Assembly: GCA_928212115.1 (NCBI GenBank)
Contig: CAKMRJ010005745.1
Span: 213,900,620 to 213,964,619 of the forward strand
Reading direction: 5' to 3'
Origin: Lactuca virosa
Lineage: Eukaryota > Streptophyta > Magnoliopsida > Asterales > Asteraceae
DNA: 64,000 nucleotides
The translations under genes and the position numbers were made by a program. This document shows, piece by piece, positions 35,221-47,544 of this stretch. Every line of letters begins with the position of its first letter. Positions within the stretch are counted from its first letter, which is position 1. Below the pieces are notes generated by a model, which saw only the letters and a program-made list of their open reading frames with translations, made no database searches and was not told where the DNA came from.

Positions 35221-38200
35221 TGTCTAATAACTCACCTCATTCTAAGTCTTGGGTCCTTGATACAGGTTGTAGTATTCACATATGTTGTGATTTGCAGGGA
35301 CTAAAAAGAAGTGAGAATGTGGAGCAGGGAAAGATAAACTTGATCATGGGAAACAGGAAAGCTTCACCTGTCACCAAGATAGGAGTTTATTCCTTAGTGC
35401 TAAATAGTGGGTTTACATTAGATTTGAATAAATGTTATTATTCGCCAGAAATGGCAAGAAATGTTATTTCCTTTCATGCATTGTATAAACAAGGTTTTAC
35501 CTTTTATTTTGATAATAATAATGGTAGTATTGATGCTTTCTTTAATAATGTTCTTTATTTTAAAGCATTACCTTGTGATGGCGTGTATGAAACTGTATCT
35601 GTTGTAGATAATCTAGGAAATAATGTATTGTGTATTAACTCTTCCACTAGCTTAGATAAAGCATCCTTATGGCATTGTCGTCTTGGACATGTAAGCAAGA
35701 AACGCATAGGCCAACTCCAAAAGGATTGAGTCTTGGAGTCATTTGACCTAAAGTCAGATGATAGTTGTGAATCTTGTTTGCTTGGTAAAATGACAAAGTC
35801 ACCTTTTACTGGCACTTGTGCTAGGGGTGAAGGTTTGTTGGACCTCATACACACGGATGTGTGTGGACCCTTCAGAACCGCCACAAGAGATGCTAATCGG
35901 TTCTATGTGACTTTTACTGATGATTTTAGTATATATGGATATGTCTACCTAATCAAGCATAAGTCAGAAACCTTTGAGAAATTCCAAGAGTTTAAGCAAG
36001 AAGTGGATAATCAGTTGGGCAGGAACATTAATATGATTCGATCCGATCGTGGTGGTGAGTATCTTAGTACTGAGTTCCTTGAATATCTTAAGGAATGTGG
36101 GATTGTCTCACAATTGACACCTCCTAGGACACCACAGTTGAATGGTGTAGCTGAGAGGCGCAATCGGACCTTGTTGGACATGGTTCGTTCCATGATGAGT
36201 CGAGCTTCGCTACCAATCTCATTTTAGGGGTATGCCTTAGAGACTGCTGCCCATATCCTTAATCTAGTCCCTACAAAGAAGGTTGCCAAAACACCTCACG
36301 AGTTGTGGACTAGAAAAGTTCCCAATCTAGACCATATCAAGATTTGGGGTTACGAGGCTTTCGTGAGACGCGAGACTCACGATAAGCTCGAACCCCGAAG
36401 CGAAAGGTGTATTTTCATCGGCTACCCACAGAAATCCTTTGGTTACATCTTCTATAGACCCAGTGATAATGTGGTCTTTGTAGCAAGAAGAGGATTCTTT
36501 CGAGAGAGAGAATTCATGAGCCAAGGAGACAGTGGGAGGCAAATTGACCTTGAGGAAATTCAAGAGTCAAGTGGTGAAGGAACCTTAAACCCTAGCCCTC
36601 AACATGAGGAGGAAACTCCTGTTGAGCCGACTGAAGAATCTATACCTCTGAGGCGTTCCACCAGAGTTAGGAATGCACCTGAGCATTATTATGGTTTTCA
36701 TATTACTGCAGAAGATGAGACACTTATCAGTGATAACACACTGGTAAATCTGGATGAGCCAAACAGCTACACGGAAGCCATGGCAGGCCCTAAGGCTGCT
36801 AAATGGAAAGAGGCTATGGATAGCGAGATACAGTCCATGTATGACAATCAAGTTTGGAACTTGGTTGACAATGTACCTGATCGTAAGATAGTTGGGTGCA
36901 AATGGATCTTCAAGAAGAAGACCGACATGGATGGTAATGTACACACTTATAAAGCACGACTGGTTGCAAAGGGTTATTCTCAAACTCCGGGAGTTGATTA
37001 TGTTGAGACCTTTTAACCAGTGGCCAAGATTAAGTTTATTAGGGTTCTGTTAGCCATTGCTGCATTTCATGATTATGAAATATGGCAAATGGATGTCAAA
37101 ACCGCTTTCCTTAATGGAAAGTTGGATGAAGATGTTTACATGGTTCAGCCAGAGGGTTTTGTCAGTACAGAGTACCCCAGTAGAGTATGTAAGCTCGAGA
37201 AATCCATTTATGGATTAAAACAGGCACCTCGCAGATGGAATCTTTGCTTTGATGAGAAAGTCAAAGAATTTGGCTTTTCAAGGAGTGAAGATGAATCTTG
37301 TGTCTATATCAAGGCTAGTGGGAGTATAGTCAGCTTTTTGGTACTGTATGTGGATGACATACTACTCATAGGAAATGACATCCCAACCCTGCAGGAAGTA
37401 AAGTCCTGGCTTGGGAAGTGTTTCGCTATGAAGGACCTTGGAGAAGCTGCCTATATCCTAGGGATAAGGATTTTGAGAAACAGGAGTAAAAGACTAATTG
37501 GACTTAGTCAAAGCACCTATGTGGACAAAGTGTTGAAAAGGTTCAACATGCATAACTCCAAGAAAGGAGAGTTACCCATCCAGAGTAAAGCCAGATTGAG
37601 TAAGACACAAAGCCCTAGTACTGAGGCTTAGATAGCAGAAATGAGTCGAATATCTTATGCTTCAGCTGTAGGATCGATCATGTATGTTGTGACGTGTACT
37701 CGACCTGATGTAGCCTTTGCTTTGAGCATGGTTAACAGGTATCAGGGGAACCCTGGCAAGGCACACTGGACTGCGGTAAAGAATATCCTCAAGTACCTAC
37801 GGAGGACTAAGGACTGGGTCCTTAGCCTCGGTGGCAGTGAGGACTTGAGAGTTGTAGGGTACAGTGATGCTAGCTTTCAGACTGACAGGGATAATTTTCG
37901 CTCTCAGTCGGGCTGTGTCTTTACTCTAAACGGAGGGGCAATTACTTGGAAAAGTTCTAAGCAGGAGACAGTGGCTGATTCCACTTGTGAATCAGAGTAT
38001 ATAGCAGCAAGCGAGGCAGCAAAGGAGGCTATATGGCTAAAGAACTTCATCGGAGACCTTGGAGTTGTACCAGCTATAAAGGAGCCAATGGAGATTTTCT
38101 GTGACAGCAATAGTGCGGTTGCCTTAGCCAAGGAACCAAGAGATCATGGGAGATCCAGACACATTGACAGAAAATATCACTTCATCAGACATCGAATAGA

Positions 38201-38306
38201 AGAAGGAATCCTCGTGGCAAAGAGGGTATCATCGGATGAGAACCCAACAGATCCCCTCACGAAGGGACTGACTCGAGCTAAGCATCTCCAGCATGTCGGA
38301 GCATAG
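35221..38306 (+). pseudogene. pol: Copia-A pol: protease, integrase, RT, RNase H (four stops)
   Basis: Same frame as gag. Protease WVLDTGCSIHIC (about 35250). GAG-pre-integrase LWHCRLGHVSKKRIGQLQ (about 35670). Integrase DVCGPF, FYVTFTDDFS and SDRGGEYLSTEF, then TPQLNGVAERRNRTLLDM (about 36130). RT with WKEAMDSEIQSM, KARLVAKGYSQTPGVDY, the catalytic LYVDDILLIGND (about 37345-37380). RNase H VVGYSDASFQTD (about 37855), STCESEYIAASEA and DSNSAVALAKEP. Premature stops TGA 35727, TAG 36225 (from TGG), TAA 37014 and TAG 37629 (from CAG). Natural end 38306. TNT1-like by overall pattern; exact lineage not resolved. Confidence 0.93.
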
Positions 38307-39168
38307 GGCTGAAGGATGATATTAGTTTTAGTAGTTAGATAATCTTGTAAAATGTAATTGACATTTGATGATAAATAAAAGCTGTTATTTATGAGTAAAG
38401 TGTTGCTATCTCTTGTCAATCGTTTACTATTATTTCTTTTTGCATGTTTTGACTTCCAGAATAATTATGTTATGGTTTATATCATATTATTCAAACTCTC
38501 CACAGTCGGTCATATGTTGGAAGTAGATATGAATCAAGACTGTCATGGGTTGGCTTGTAGAGGTCTAAGATGTTAGACAAAGCGGGGCTACAACACTCAT
38601 GAGTGCTCATAAGTTCTGAGTATTGGATTCAACCCACGCTCACTTGTATCACTTCATGGAATTTATCTCGAGTGATCGTGAGATGGTAATATCATATAAC
38701 TCTTCAAACCTAGAGATATGATTTGTTGCCTATGAGTTGGTTATGCATTGATTGCACGAAAACGCATTGGTAACTCGATGTTATAAACCGTGCTTTTGTG
38801 TGTAATTCAACAAGTAGTAGAGCAAACATATGAGTCGAAGTTTATCTGTTCCTTCTAGGATTAGAAGCGATATCTGGGCCCCTCGATGATTTTGTTTTGA
38901 CCTATGTACCGGGCCCGGTCAGAACTAGATTGATGTGTTCAGTTAAGTTCTATGTCAAACAAATCGGAAATCGGGAAACAAATGCTGGACAATAAGCAAG
39001 ACCATGTTCCATGTATTTGTCCGGCTGATATCTAGAACAGAGGATTATATGATCACTTATCTAAAATGGCGCTTCATAGTTCAACAGAGTTTAAAGAGCT
39101 ACGATTGCTAATCGGTTCCTGAAGTCATACTTGCAACTATAGTTATTAGACTTATCCAAGTGGAGACT
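38307..39168 (+). other. Copia-A 3' non-coding region
   Basis: About 860 bp between pol and the 3' LTR with no protein-like frame. Parts (GATCGTGAGATGGTAATATC, near 38680) are conserved in copia-C on the minus strand (about 49140) and in 46230-47512, so this long 3' region is a family feature. It ends in the purine-rich AAGTGGAGAC next to the LTR. Confidence 0.75.
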
Positions 39169-39934
39169 ATTGGATATAATGTCTAAGTCCATAACTATAT
39201 TTGGTATGTACTTGACCCGACCCGACATGGTCCATTTGGGTTGCACTTCACCCGAACAATTTACGGATAATCTTTTGAGAATAGTATAAGTTATGATTTA
39301 TTAATATATTATAAGTTCTAATATATTAATATAAAATCATATTATTTAATTAGTGTTGATCTATAATTAATTTAGAATTAATTTAGAGATCAAAAGTATG
39401 ACTAATTAAATATGGGCTCTTGTATTTATATAGTGTGGGCTAATGCTTATTTGGAATGGGCTAGGCTTGCATGGAAAGTCCATGGATACTCCATGGAGCT
39501 TTAACCCATGGATCTCATGGAAATGAAAAGACATGGGTATTAGGGTTTACATGGATGTAACCCTAATCCACCACACTATATAAAGGAGGCCTTGGTTCTT
39601 AAAATTACACTAGTTGATGTGTGCAAACTAAGAGGGCCGATTTCAAGAAGTTTGTGACTATTCTCTCAAGTTTCCAAGTTTGTGGTGATTTGTGACTTCC
39701 ATTTGAGGCATCCACATTATTGGTGCTAGGCTCTCAAACTCCAAGCAATCAACTACTACTACAAGGTAAGTAATTCTACTAGTTTTATTTGATTCAAGTA
39801 CCCCATGCCATGCTAGTTAGGATAAGAACCTTGGAAAAATAATTATTTGCATGTATCTTAGTCAAACATAGATCCAAGGTTTCTAGGGTTGCATGTACAC
39901 CATAGGAGTGTTAGAATGCTCAAAAAACCCATCA
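39169..39934 (+). repeat. Copia-A 3' LTR
   Basis: TATTGGATATAA...CCCATCA, 766 bp; the first G of the usual TGTTGG is mutated to A. Ends beside the second AGTGA. Confidence 0.93.
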
Positions 39935-40670
39935 AGTGATGTGTGATAAAATAAAAAGTGATGAGAGGCCTCGATGTGATTTGAGATCCAGTCATCTAGA
40001 AGAGTTTGGATGACGACCACAGACTTTCTAGACAGTCCAGTGGAACACTGGCAGGCCCGCAACCTGTAGGTGTAATGAACTAGAGTGTTCATTCGTTGTA
40101 CTCCATCCCCCTCATGGTTGCCTTTAGGACATGTATGGATGAGGAAACCCCTTAGCAGTAGTGTCCTTCCCGATGATATTCTTTAGGCTAGGTCCCTTGT
40201 GATAAGTGTTTAGGGACGTAAAGTGAGGATAACGGGAACGGGTAATTAGGGTTATTGTTGATTGGTGAACTTAATAAGTTTATTATTACTGTGGGTTGAA
40301 AACCCTATACGCTCACCAGGCTCCCAAGCCTGACCCACTCAGCTTTTTATGTTACAGGTAGAGGACCCCGAGCATAGTCGGAGGACGATGAAAGATTTTT
40401 GGATTATAGGCCAGTAGTTGTAAATAACTGTTGAAAGGCTTATAATGTCTTGTTTATGCTTTTGATATGTATCGGAACATGACATCCCGAGGTTTTAATA
40501 TGAAATGAAACTATACATTTCTTAAAGAAGGTTTTGATAAACTTTTATCATGTTTTGTTTTGGGGACCAATTCCGCAACATCTTTTAAAAAGATTTCTCT
40601 GATTTTATTTTAAAAAGCATAAATTAAATCGGTCTTTTCTGGCCGAGAAACTAGGGGATGTCACAGCTAA

Positions 40671-41366
40671 ACTAAATAACCTGAGCAAACAACTTCAATC
40701 TGAAATTATGCGTATTGATGAGGCAATGAGTAGCATGAGAGCACTTATTGAGTTTTTTAAAGACTGCCGAGAGAATGGGTTTGAGAAGGTTTCAGATTGT
40801 GCAAGAGCTATAACTTCTGATATAGGAATTGATTTGGTGTTTGTTGAGGAAAATAATAAAAGAAGAATTTCAAAAATACATTTTGACGAGAGTGACGTTG
40901 GGTCATCAGAACCGGTACATGAACTTTCACTTCAAGAGTAATTCATGATTCAATATTTTGTGTATATAGTTGATCAAGCCATTGGTTCATTGATGTGAAG
41001 TTTTGAACAATACAAGCAATATGAAGACATTTTTGGTTTCTTATTCACAACAGAAAAGATGAAGTCACTGAATACTAGTGGTTTAAAGGTAAGTTGAAAA
41101 TTTTTTAATAAAAGGTTGCAAAATGGGTTTTTTATCTTGCATACAAAATATTGTTGACTTTTCCCATTATAATTGCATAAGTGGAAAGAATTTGTTCAAA
41201 GCTAAAACTTTTAAAATCTTATTTGCATCCGACCATGTCCAAAAAGAGATTAAACGCTTTGGCCTTAATTTCAATTGAGAATGAATTTTTAGATAATGTT
41301 ATTTATGAAAGTGTAATAGATATATTTGCTTCTAAAAATACTAGAAGGTTGATGTTTAGAAAATAG
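40671..41366 (+). pseudogene. hAT (ZMYM1-like) transposase fragment, part 2
   Basis: Continues from 23364 across gypsy-2. Reads AKLNNLSKQLQSEI, then ALIEFFKDCRENGFEKV to a stop at 40941. A frame change near 40940 leads into SFEQYKQYEDIFGFLF (about 41000-41050), and after a likely small intron (GTAAGT at about 41089) the C-terminal dimerisation part LKLLKSYLHPTMSKKRLNAL and IENEFLDNVIYESVIDIFAS to 41366. The order and wording of these blocks match plant zinc-finger MYM/TTF hAT transposases, which are the element's own cut-and-paste enzyme. Broken, no catalytic N-terminal part. Confidence 0.8.
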
Positions 41367-41602
41367 TAATCCTAAGTTTTTATCTTTTTTTTTTTTGAAA
41401 AGTTGCTTGTAATATTTACAACTTATTTCTAATGAGTGAAGACATGATGTTGTAGTAGTGAATTTACAAAATATTTGTTAGCAAATTTAAGTTTTGAATT
41501 TAGCGGTAAAAAATTTACTTAATAATATTTTACAAAGAAATTATGAGGCCTCACTTTGATTTCTTCACAAGGCCTCAAAAAAGTCGTGTTGGGATGATTT
41601 CG
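41367..41602. other. Right hAT flank, non-coding
   Basis: Contains GAGGCCTCA and AAGGCCTCAAAA (41545-41580), echoing the GGGGCCTCC near the left hAT end, so probably the hAT 3' subterminal region. No TIR pair could be confirmed. Confidence 0.4.
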
Positions 41603-41758
41603 TGATAAATGAAGATTACGAGGGCTAAATGAGTAGGTTGGAAAAAGTTATGAATAAGTGGTGATGGTTTGGATACTAAAGGGTAAATAAAGGTTACGAG
41701 GGATAAATGAGGAAGTTGGAAGAAGTTGAGAACAAGTGGTGATGGTTTGGATATTGAA
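41603..41758. repeat. Two-copy 78-bp tandem repeat
   Basis: Units at 41603 and 41681, each with TTACGAGGG...AAATGAG...GTGGTGATGGTTTGGATA, differing at about ten positions. Confidence 0.85.
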
Positions 41759-41769
41759 GGTTTGAAAGC

Positions 41770-41989
41770 AGTTGTTTGATAAAAGATAAAAATACAAATA
41801 GCATGTGTCTCATGATTAAGCTCATCATGTGAGATATTTTTATGGAATTATAATCTTTATAAGTTCTCATTTCTTGAATGTTGGAACAATTTAGGTTTCT
41901 TCAGTGTTTTTCTTTTTTATAATGTGTACTTGTTCTTTTTGAATGAAAGAGTAATAAGGAGGTTCTAGTATCGCACATGGTATCGGAGC
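41770..41989 (+). mobile_element. Old copia-type LTR end with primer binding site
   Basis: A sequence ending TCGCACA at 41977 is followed by TGGTATCGGAGC (41978-41989), a degenerate methionine-tRNA primer site. This suggests the right edge of a decayed plus-strand LTR; the left edge is unclear and no gag was found downstream. Confidence 0.4.
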
Positions 41990-42313
41990 CCCGATGCACT
42001 GTTGTTATCGTTGATTACATATATCCACTCCAATTAGGGTTTCATGGATCGTATGCTTTCTTTCAAAAAATTGTTAAACACTGTTTCTTATCTCTAGCTC
42101 ATCTCTCATAAAGTTTATTCTACAACTAGATTGATCGACCGGCGTGGTTGTTCTTAGGTTTTATTGTGTTGTGAGTTTAGAGTTTTTCTTTTCCTTTTGA
42201 TTAAGGAAAAATGATTAACATGTGTTCTTCCCGTGTTTCTCATCGATAACCTACATGTTGTAGTATATTTTGTCATTTTTCTTCTCGTTCTTTAAATTAA
42301 AGAATATTGTTAG
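41990..42313. other. Degenerate sequence after the old primer site
   Basis: No gag frame or motif can be seen. Interrupted at GTTAG by the solo LTR. Confidence 0.4.
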
Positions 42314-43160
42314 TGATGGGTTTATTAGGTTACAACAAAATGTTCAATGCGGAAAACACTTAACAATTAAGAAAGGGCACATGCAACCTAAAAGGATAAA
42401 TGTATTCACATTAAGGCAACATACTTTGAATAACAAAATCTAGCATAAACCCTAACAATTTCGAAAAGTACAAATTAGAGTTACATACCATAAACTTGTT
42501 ATAACAAACAAGCTACTTGAATCCTTCCTTTGTAGACTTGAGAAGCTAGCACCAAAAGCTCAGTGCCTCTGATGGTTTGTACCCAAACCCTAGCAAAAAG
42601 AACTTAAGAGGAGAGAGAAGTAGAAATTCGGTTATCCTTCTAGTAAAGATAACAGACGGAAATAAGGCACCCCAAGGGTCCGATTTATACATGATAGGAT
42701 AACCCTCGAAACCCTAATCCTGAATAAAATAATACTATTTCAAATTCGGGTGGTTATCTACTTTCCTTATCTCTAGAAGGTATATTCCAGATGCCTTTGG
42801 CATCTCCTAATACCATCCACCCTTTATGGAAGGTTCTGGAATTCCTTCTTGTTCAACTATAGAACAATTACAGTCCAATCGTTCCACCTTTAATTAATTA
42901 TAATTAACCCATAGTTAAATACAATTAATTCTGATTAATTCTTAATTAATTATTACTATTTCAAATTATTATATTAGTCACATAATATATTAACAAATCA
43001 TTTATTGCAATTTATTAATCATATAACAAATCAATAAATTAACCTCTATCTCCAAATGTTATTCTATTCAGTTACTAGTTATGAGGCAACCCAAAATGAT
43101 TTTGCTTCTAATTACAAGTCATACCAATTTAGTTATGGGCTTAGACACCTTAATCCAACA
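42314..43160 (-). mobile_element. Solo LTR, copia type, with GTTAG duplication
   Basis: On the minus strand it begins TGTTGGATTAAGGTGTCTAA and ends AACCCATCA, the termini shared by copia-A, -C and -D. GTTAG lies at 42309-42313 and again at 43161-43165. No internal domain, so it formed by LTR-LTR recombination. 847 bp. Confidence 0.92.
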
Positions 43161-43165
43161 GTTAG

Positions 43166-44415
43166 ATTGTGTTGGTACTCACAAACCCTAGAGTAGGGTT
43201 TTCTACTACTAAATCATAACGCCTATTTTCATGTATGCTTTTAGTTATCACTTTATCTAATTAAATAAAAGGAAATTTTGTAGGGTTATGCGGTGCATGC
43301 AGGCCATGCAAACAACACGTGAGTGGTACATGGATGCGACACATGGTTTATTGAAGCACATACGACACGTAGCCGCCTTAGGCACAAAACCCTAGGCGTC
43401 GTGTTTTGGGCCTTATTTAAAAGCTTTAACTTTTAGGGTTTTCTCTCATCATCATCCTCTACTACTCATAGAGAAACCATATTCCCCATTATTGACTCTT
43501 TGAAGATCTTGGTGTTTTGGTGTTATTTATTGAAGAGAGAAGGTTTTGTGTGCAAGGAAACTAGATCCATACAAGTGTCATCTTACTCATGTTGGTCTAG
43601 AATTTTGTAGGTCATCAAATTCCAAACTTTATGGCTTAATCTTCGTGGATCTAAGTTTTTAGCAATTTTTGGTCCATCTTGATCTTTCTTGGAGATTGGA
43701 AAACTCCATGTATCAAAGATCTTCAGTTTTTATTCAAAATTTGTTTCAAAAACATAAGATTTTAGCAATGGAAGACTTTAATATTCGAATAAACATAAAA
43801 CAAGTTTATACCCACCATGGATCTTTTTGCAAAATTTAGAAAGAAAACAACAACCAAAGAGGAAGAAGAAGAAGATAACAAATTTTATAGCCTTTGAATC
43901 CTCAAGGGGAGGTTAGGAAGTTGATTGAGAATGAATGAACCTTTGAGATACCAACAATGAATCAACTTGATGATGATGCTAGTCTTTAAACTCTTAAGCA
44001 CTTAAGCTTTAAGTTCACAACCAAAGTATTCACTTAAAGAGAGCATTAAGAAGCAAGTAATCTTCACGTGATGAAAAAAAGAGAGAGAATGAAAATGCCC
44101 ATGTATCTTACGGTTTTAACTAGCCGAGAAAGAAAGAGAGTCAAGATCTTTTTTATTAAAGCTAATTCTATACGCACAAAGTCTTAACCTGTTAAGCATT
44201 CATGTCTCTAGACTAAGATGTTAACCATGATTTGTAAGACATATCATAACTTTTGAATAAATAAATCAAATGTCCATACTCTTTTGTTTCATGACTAACC
44301 AAGTTTTTTTCATACAAAAGACGTCAATGTTTTATAAAATATACAAACTATTTTATATTTTATAAACTCTAATTATTAGCTAAAAGACAAAATAGTATTT
44401 CTAGTCCAAAATAAT
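43166..44415 (-). mobile_element. Probable minus-strand copia LTR, main part
   Basis: On the minus strand this has LTR-like leader structure (CT-rich stretches, TTTGTTATCTTCTTCTTC-like tract near 43870) and joins 46053-46229 once the gypsy solo LTR is removed; the combined piece starts TGTTAGATAATATATGATCC at 46229. The end toward 43166 is not defined and part of it may be another repeat. Confidence 0.4.
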
Positions 44416-46047
44416 TGTAACATCCGGATTTCCAGGTATCATAATTTAAGTATTTATTTTGAGTTAAGAAGAGGGACCCGACGAGTTGACGCCTAAACTC
44501 GTCGAGTAGGATCGCGACTGATGACTCAGATTAATGAATGGACTGGACGAGTTGGTGAGTCGACTCGACGAATCCGCGTTGGGGACATAAACCCTAAATC
44601 TTTGGGCATGTGCCCTATTTAAGGGACCTTATGGCCTTCAGTGGCGGCCACACACACACTTGAGAGACCCTAACGAACCAGAGAGCATAAAGAGTGAGGG
44701 AAGGAGCTAATTACATCACCATTAGTGCATTCTTGCAAGAAGGAAGGAGGGGATTCAAGCTAGGCTGATTGAGGAGCTCAGATCTACTATCACTTCATCA
44801 AAGGCTTCTGTTTGAGGTAACAATCTATGCCTATTTCGTGTATATAGTAGATCTCATGAATCTAGGGTTTCTTTACCACCGTTTTAGTAGAGATTATCTA
44901 GCATGTGGAGTCCTTTGAGGCATAGACATTAGATCTGGACCTCGAGAGGTCCAGAGAATCCCAATCTTCCAGCTTTATGCAGTCCCATCAGAGTTTTGGG
45001 TCTAGGTCACCATTTTGAGGGTTATTTCATCAAATAGAGCTAGATGTGTGGTGCATGGACCTAAAGATCGAACCTTTACATGACTTTTGGGTGCTAGAAG
45101 GCCAGATCTATAAGTTAGAGAAACAGATCTGACCTCAGAAGGTCAAATGAGTGTTGCCATGGAGGAAACTCACCGAGTCCATAAGAGGACTCGACGAGTC
45201 AGATCGGGTTGCCTCGCGATTCGTGATCAGTGGTAACCTGTCGAGTGAAAGGTTAACTCGACGAGTCGAGTGAGGCCTTAGGATGATTCATAGGACACGC
45301 ATGGAGTCGCCGAGTCACCAGAGTGCACTCGACGAGTCTGGTCAAAGTTGGACCGTTGACTGGAGTTGACTTCAGTTGACCTCAGGGTTTGGTCAAACTG
45401 ATTCAAGAGAGGCCATGATGGGGTAGAATGGGATATCGAGCACGAGAGTTTACTAGACATCATACGAGGTGAGTCTTCTCACTATACATTACCTAGAGTG
45501 GTATCTATGTGCAGACCGGAGGGTCTTATGTGTTATGTGTATGTTTGAGATTATGTGCATTATGATATATGTATCCTATGTATTATATAGACCGGACCGG
45601 AGGGTCCAACGGCTCACGAGGCCAGAGGGTCCTTGGGTAGACCGGACCGGAGGGTCCAACGATTTAGACCGGACCGAAGGGTCCAACGAGCTAGATCGGA
45701 CCGGAGGGTCCAACGAGCTACGGGACTGGAGGGTCCCGTTGAGACACATCGACCAGAGGGTTGTACCGAGTTATAGCCTCGAGTGGCTTATGTGCTGTTT
45801 GTGGTATTTTGGGGAACTCACTAAGCATTTATGCTTACCGTGTTATGTGATATGTGTTTCAGGTACTAGCGAGGATCGTGGGAAGGCGCCTGCATGATTT
45901 GTACACACTGACAGAGGATTTTGTATTTGAGATTATGGGATATGTTTTATCATGATAACATTTGATACACTTGAGTTTTTAGATGATTTATATAAGATAT
46001 GTTATGTTTGAAAAATGACAAATTGTTTGAAAATTTACGCCGTTACA
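44416..46047 (+). mobile_element. Solo LTR, gypsy type, with ATAAT duplication
   Basis: TGTAACATCCGG...CGCCGTTACA, 1632 bp, flanked by ATAAT at 44411-44415 and 46048-46052. TATA-like CTATTTAAG at 44615. Has many ACTCGACGAGT/ACTCGTCGAGT palindromes (44480-45340) and a GACCGGAGGGTCC minisatellite. No internal region. Orientation is judged from the TATA box and a splice-donor-like GAGGTAAC at 44814. Confidence 0.92.
45510..45770. repeat. GACCGGAGGGTCCAACG minisatellite in solo LTR
   Basis: About seven irregular copies of a 25-35 bp unit containing GACCGGAGGGTCCAACGAG. A 142-aa reading frame over 45469-45897 simply reads through it and is not a gene. Confidence 0.85.
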
Positions 46048-46052
46048 ATAAT

Positions 46053-46229
46053 GTACATGACATAATAAATTATACCATATGATATATTATGTTACTTGCT
46101 AATGAAAATTATTATTTCCAATTAATTATAAGAGTGTATTGAATATTTATTAAAATAAATTTCTAATAAATAATCAATTGAATCAAGTTGTTGTTAGTTT
46201 GACCCTTTAGGATCATATATTATCTAACA
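46053..46229 (-). mobile_element. Start of the minus-strand copia LTR
   Basis: On the minus strand begins TGTTAGATAATATATGATCC at 46229 and continues at 44415 after the gypsy solo LTR insertion. Confidence 0.45.
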
Positions 46230-47512
46230 ATATCATTTTAGAATGACTCTTGGGCATATAGATCTTTCAATCTGCCACTTTCATAAGACTCATTATAAAG
46301 TGATATATATAGTGGTGAACGCCTAGCAACATTTCACTGCCCCAATAATATATGACTTTGTGTTGTTCTATCAACATCCAGTTCCTCTGAAGCTCAAAGT
46401 TGCAATTGGTGTATAAGGTAAGTTATCAGTTATCCTTTTGTCACATACATCATGTTGAACATGAGATACGGATCACGATCAATCTCATTAGGTGTTCAAA
46501 TTTTGGTTAGTCACCTTAGATTTCTAACTCTCGACACATAAGAGGAAAACATCCCATATTTATTACATAAGGCTCTCGCATAGTTCACACCATACCTGAA
46601 AATGGCTATCATAACTGCCCGTTTAAGGATCAGTATTTGACCATATCAAATCATAACACTCCCTACCATTAACATCCTTTATGTATCTCAGGTGTTAAGG
46701 AGACAAAGATAGTACCATTTATCAAATATCACTCATGATATAAATCCATGAAGTGATCTTGATGCGGGCCAGTTCAATACCAGTTCTCTGACAAGTACCT
46801 ATGAATCCCACTTGCCTACTTTCATTTGGTGAGAGTCAAACAATCCAATTCATATTAGTCTTACTTCATACTTGTTCCCACAATTATAACAGACTATGAA
46901 CTTTTTAGAATAATAAGATTATTCATCGATTAAACATGTTAATATAGAATATAACAAGTATTAATGTGATGATCATATCTCAGTATATGAAAAACATTAT
47001 ATAATAGTTGTTGTCATAATGTTCCAATATCCAAATACTAAATCCAAATCAAAATCCCATTTCTAGAATAAAAAACTCTTATAGCTAAAGTGTGACCATT
47101 CATACTTAGTTTAAAAAGAAAGACTTTATCAATGGGCCTGACTAAATCTAATATGTGTGAACTGTGAATACTATCATCTCTATATTTAACTTTACTCTAA
47201 GTATAGTTAAATATCTTGTAGACTATCAAAGTGTTCTTTCGTGACATAGATCCTCTTAGCTTGATTAAGTATACTCTCGAAGTCACAAATATTTCTATGT
47301 GATCCTTGAGCGGAAGAAATCAACATAGTTTTTCAATGAACACATTCATTCAATCATATTTGATTTTATATTCTAAAGGATCATATTCTGGTTTTGTAGT
47401 AGAATGAGAAATTTTGTTTTGCTTGGACCTCATTCCAACAAAATTTACTCTTTATTCGATAATAAGGTCAAAATTCAATTATAATTCATAATTATATCTA
47501 TCAGTTTTGAAG
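46230..47512 (-). other. Minus-strand copia 3' non-coding region
   Basis: No coding frames. It shares with the copia-A and copia-C 3' regions stretches such as ATAAATCCATGAAGTGAT (about 46740) and CACGATCAATCTCAT (about 46473). The pol gene that should lie to its right is absent; instead it is fused to gypsy-3 RNase H sequence at about 47513-47545, so a deletion joined two elements. Confidence 0.5.
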
Positions 47513-47544
47513 TCAGCATCTTATGTACCTCTTTACACGAAGAT

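Larger units (their letters stand above)
32226..39934 (+). mobile_element. Copia-A: complete Ty1/copia retrotransposon
   Basis: LTRs 32226-32974 and 39169-39934, AGTGA target duplication at 32221-32225 and 39935-39939, methionine-tRNA primer site, long leader, one gag-pol gene with integrase before RT (copia order), and a long 3' non-coding region. By eye the LTRs differ by about a dozen substitutions plus a 17-bp indel, so it is fairly young. The gag-pol needs only one indel and four stop reversions to be open. Confidence 0.95.
23365..40665 (+). mobile_element. Gypsy-2: rearranged Ty3/gypsy chromovirus with nested copia
   Basis: GCTAA precedes the first LTR (23360-23364) and follows the last (40666-40670), so the outer ends are the original insertion into the hAT gene. 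Inside are a full 5' LTR, primer site, gag, a non-coding replacement of protease/RT, RNase H-integrase-chromodomain, a polypurine tract, a truncated 3' LTR, a repeat of the hAT flank, and a third LTR copy that is split by copia-A. Confidence 0.9.
30738..40665 (+). repeat. Third gypsy-2 LTR copy, split by copia-A
   Basis: Pieces 30738-32225 and 39940-40665, with GCTAA on both sides like a solo LTR. An internal deletion at about 30910 joins GAGCGTCAAAAAT to GCACGGGGCCG through the filler GTTTCTAG. It keeps the TATA box CTATAAATA (31765-31773), which is lost in the 5' LTR. Copia-A entered at AGTGA. Confidence 0.9.

Noticed and set aside
45469..45897. 142-aa open frame
   Set aside because: It reads the GACCGGAGGGTCC minisatellite inside a solo LTR with clean target duplications; no domain and a repetitive composition.
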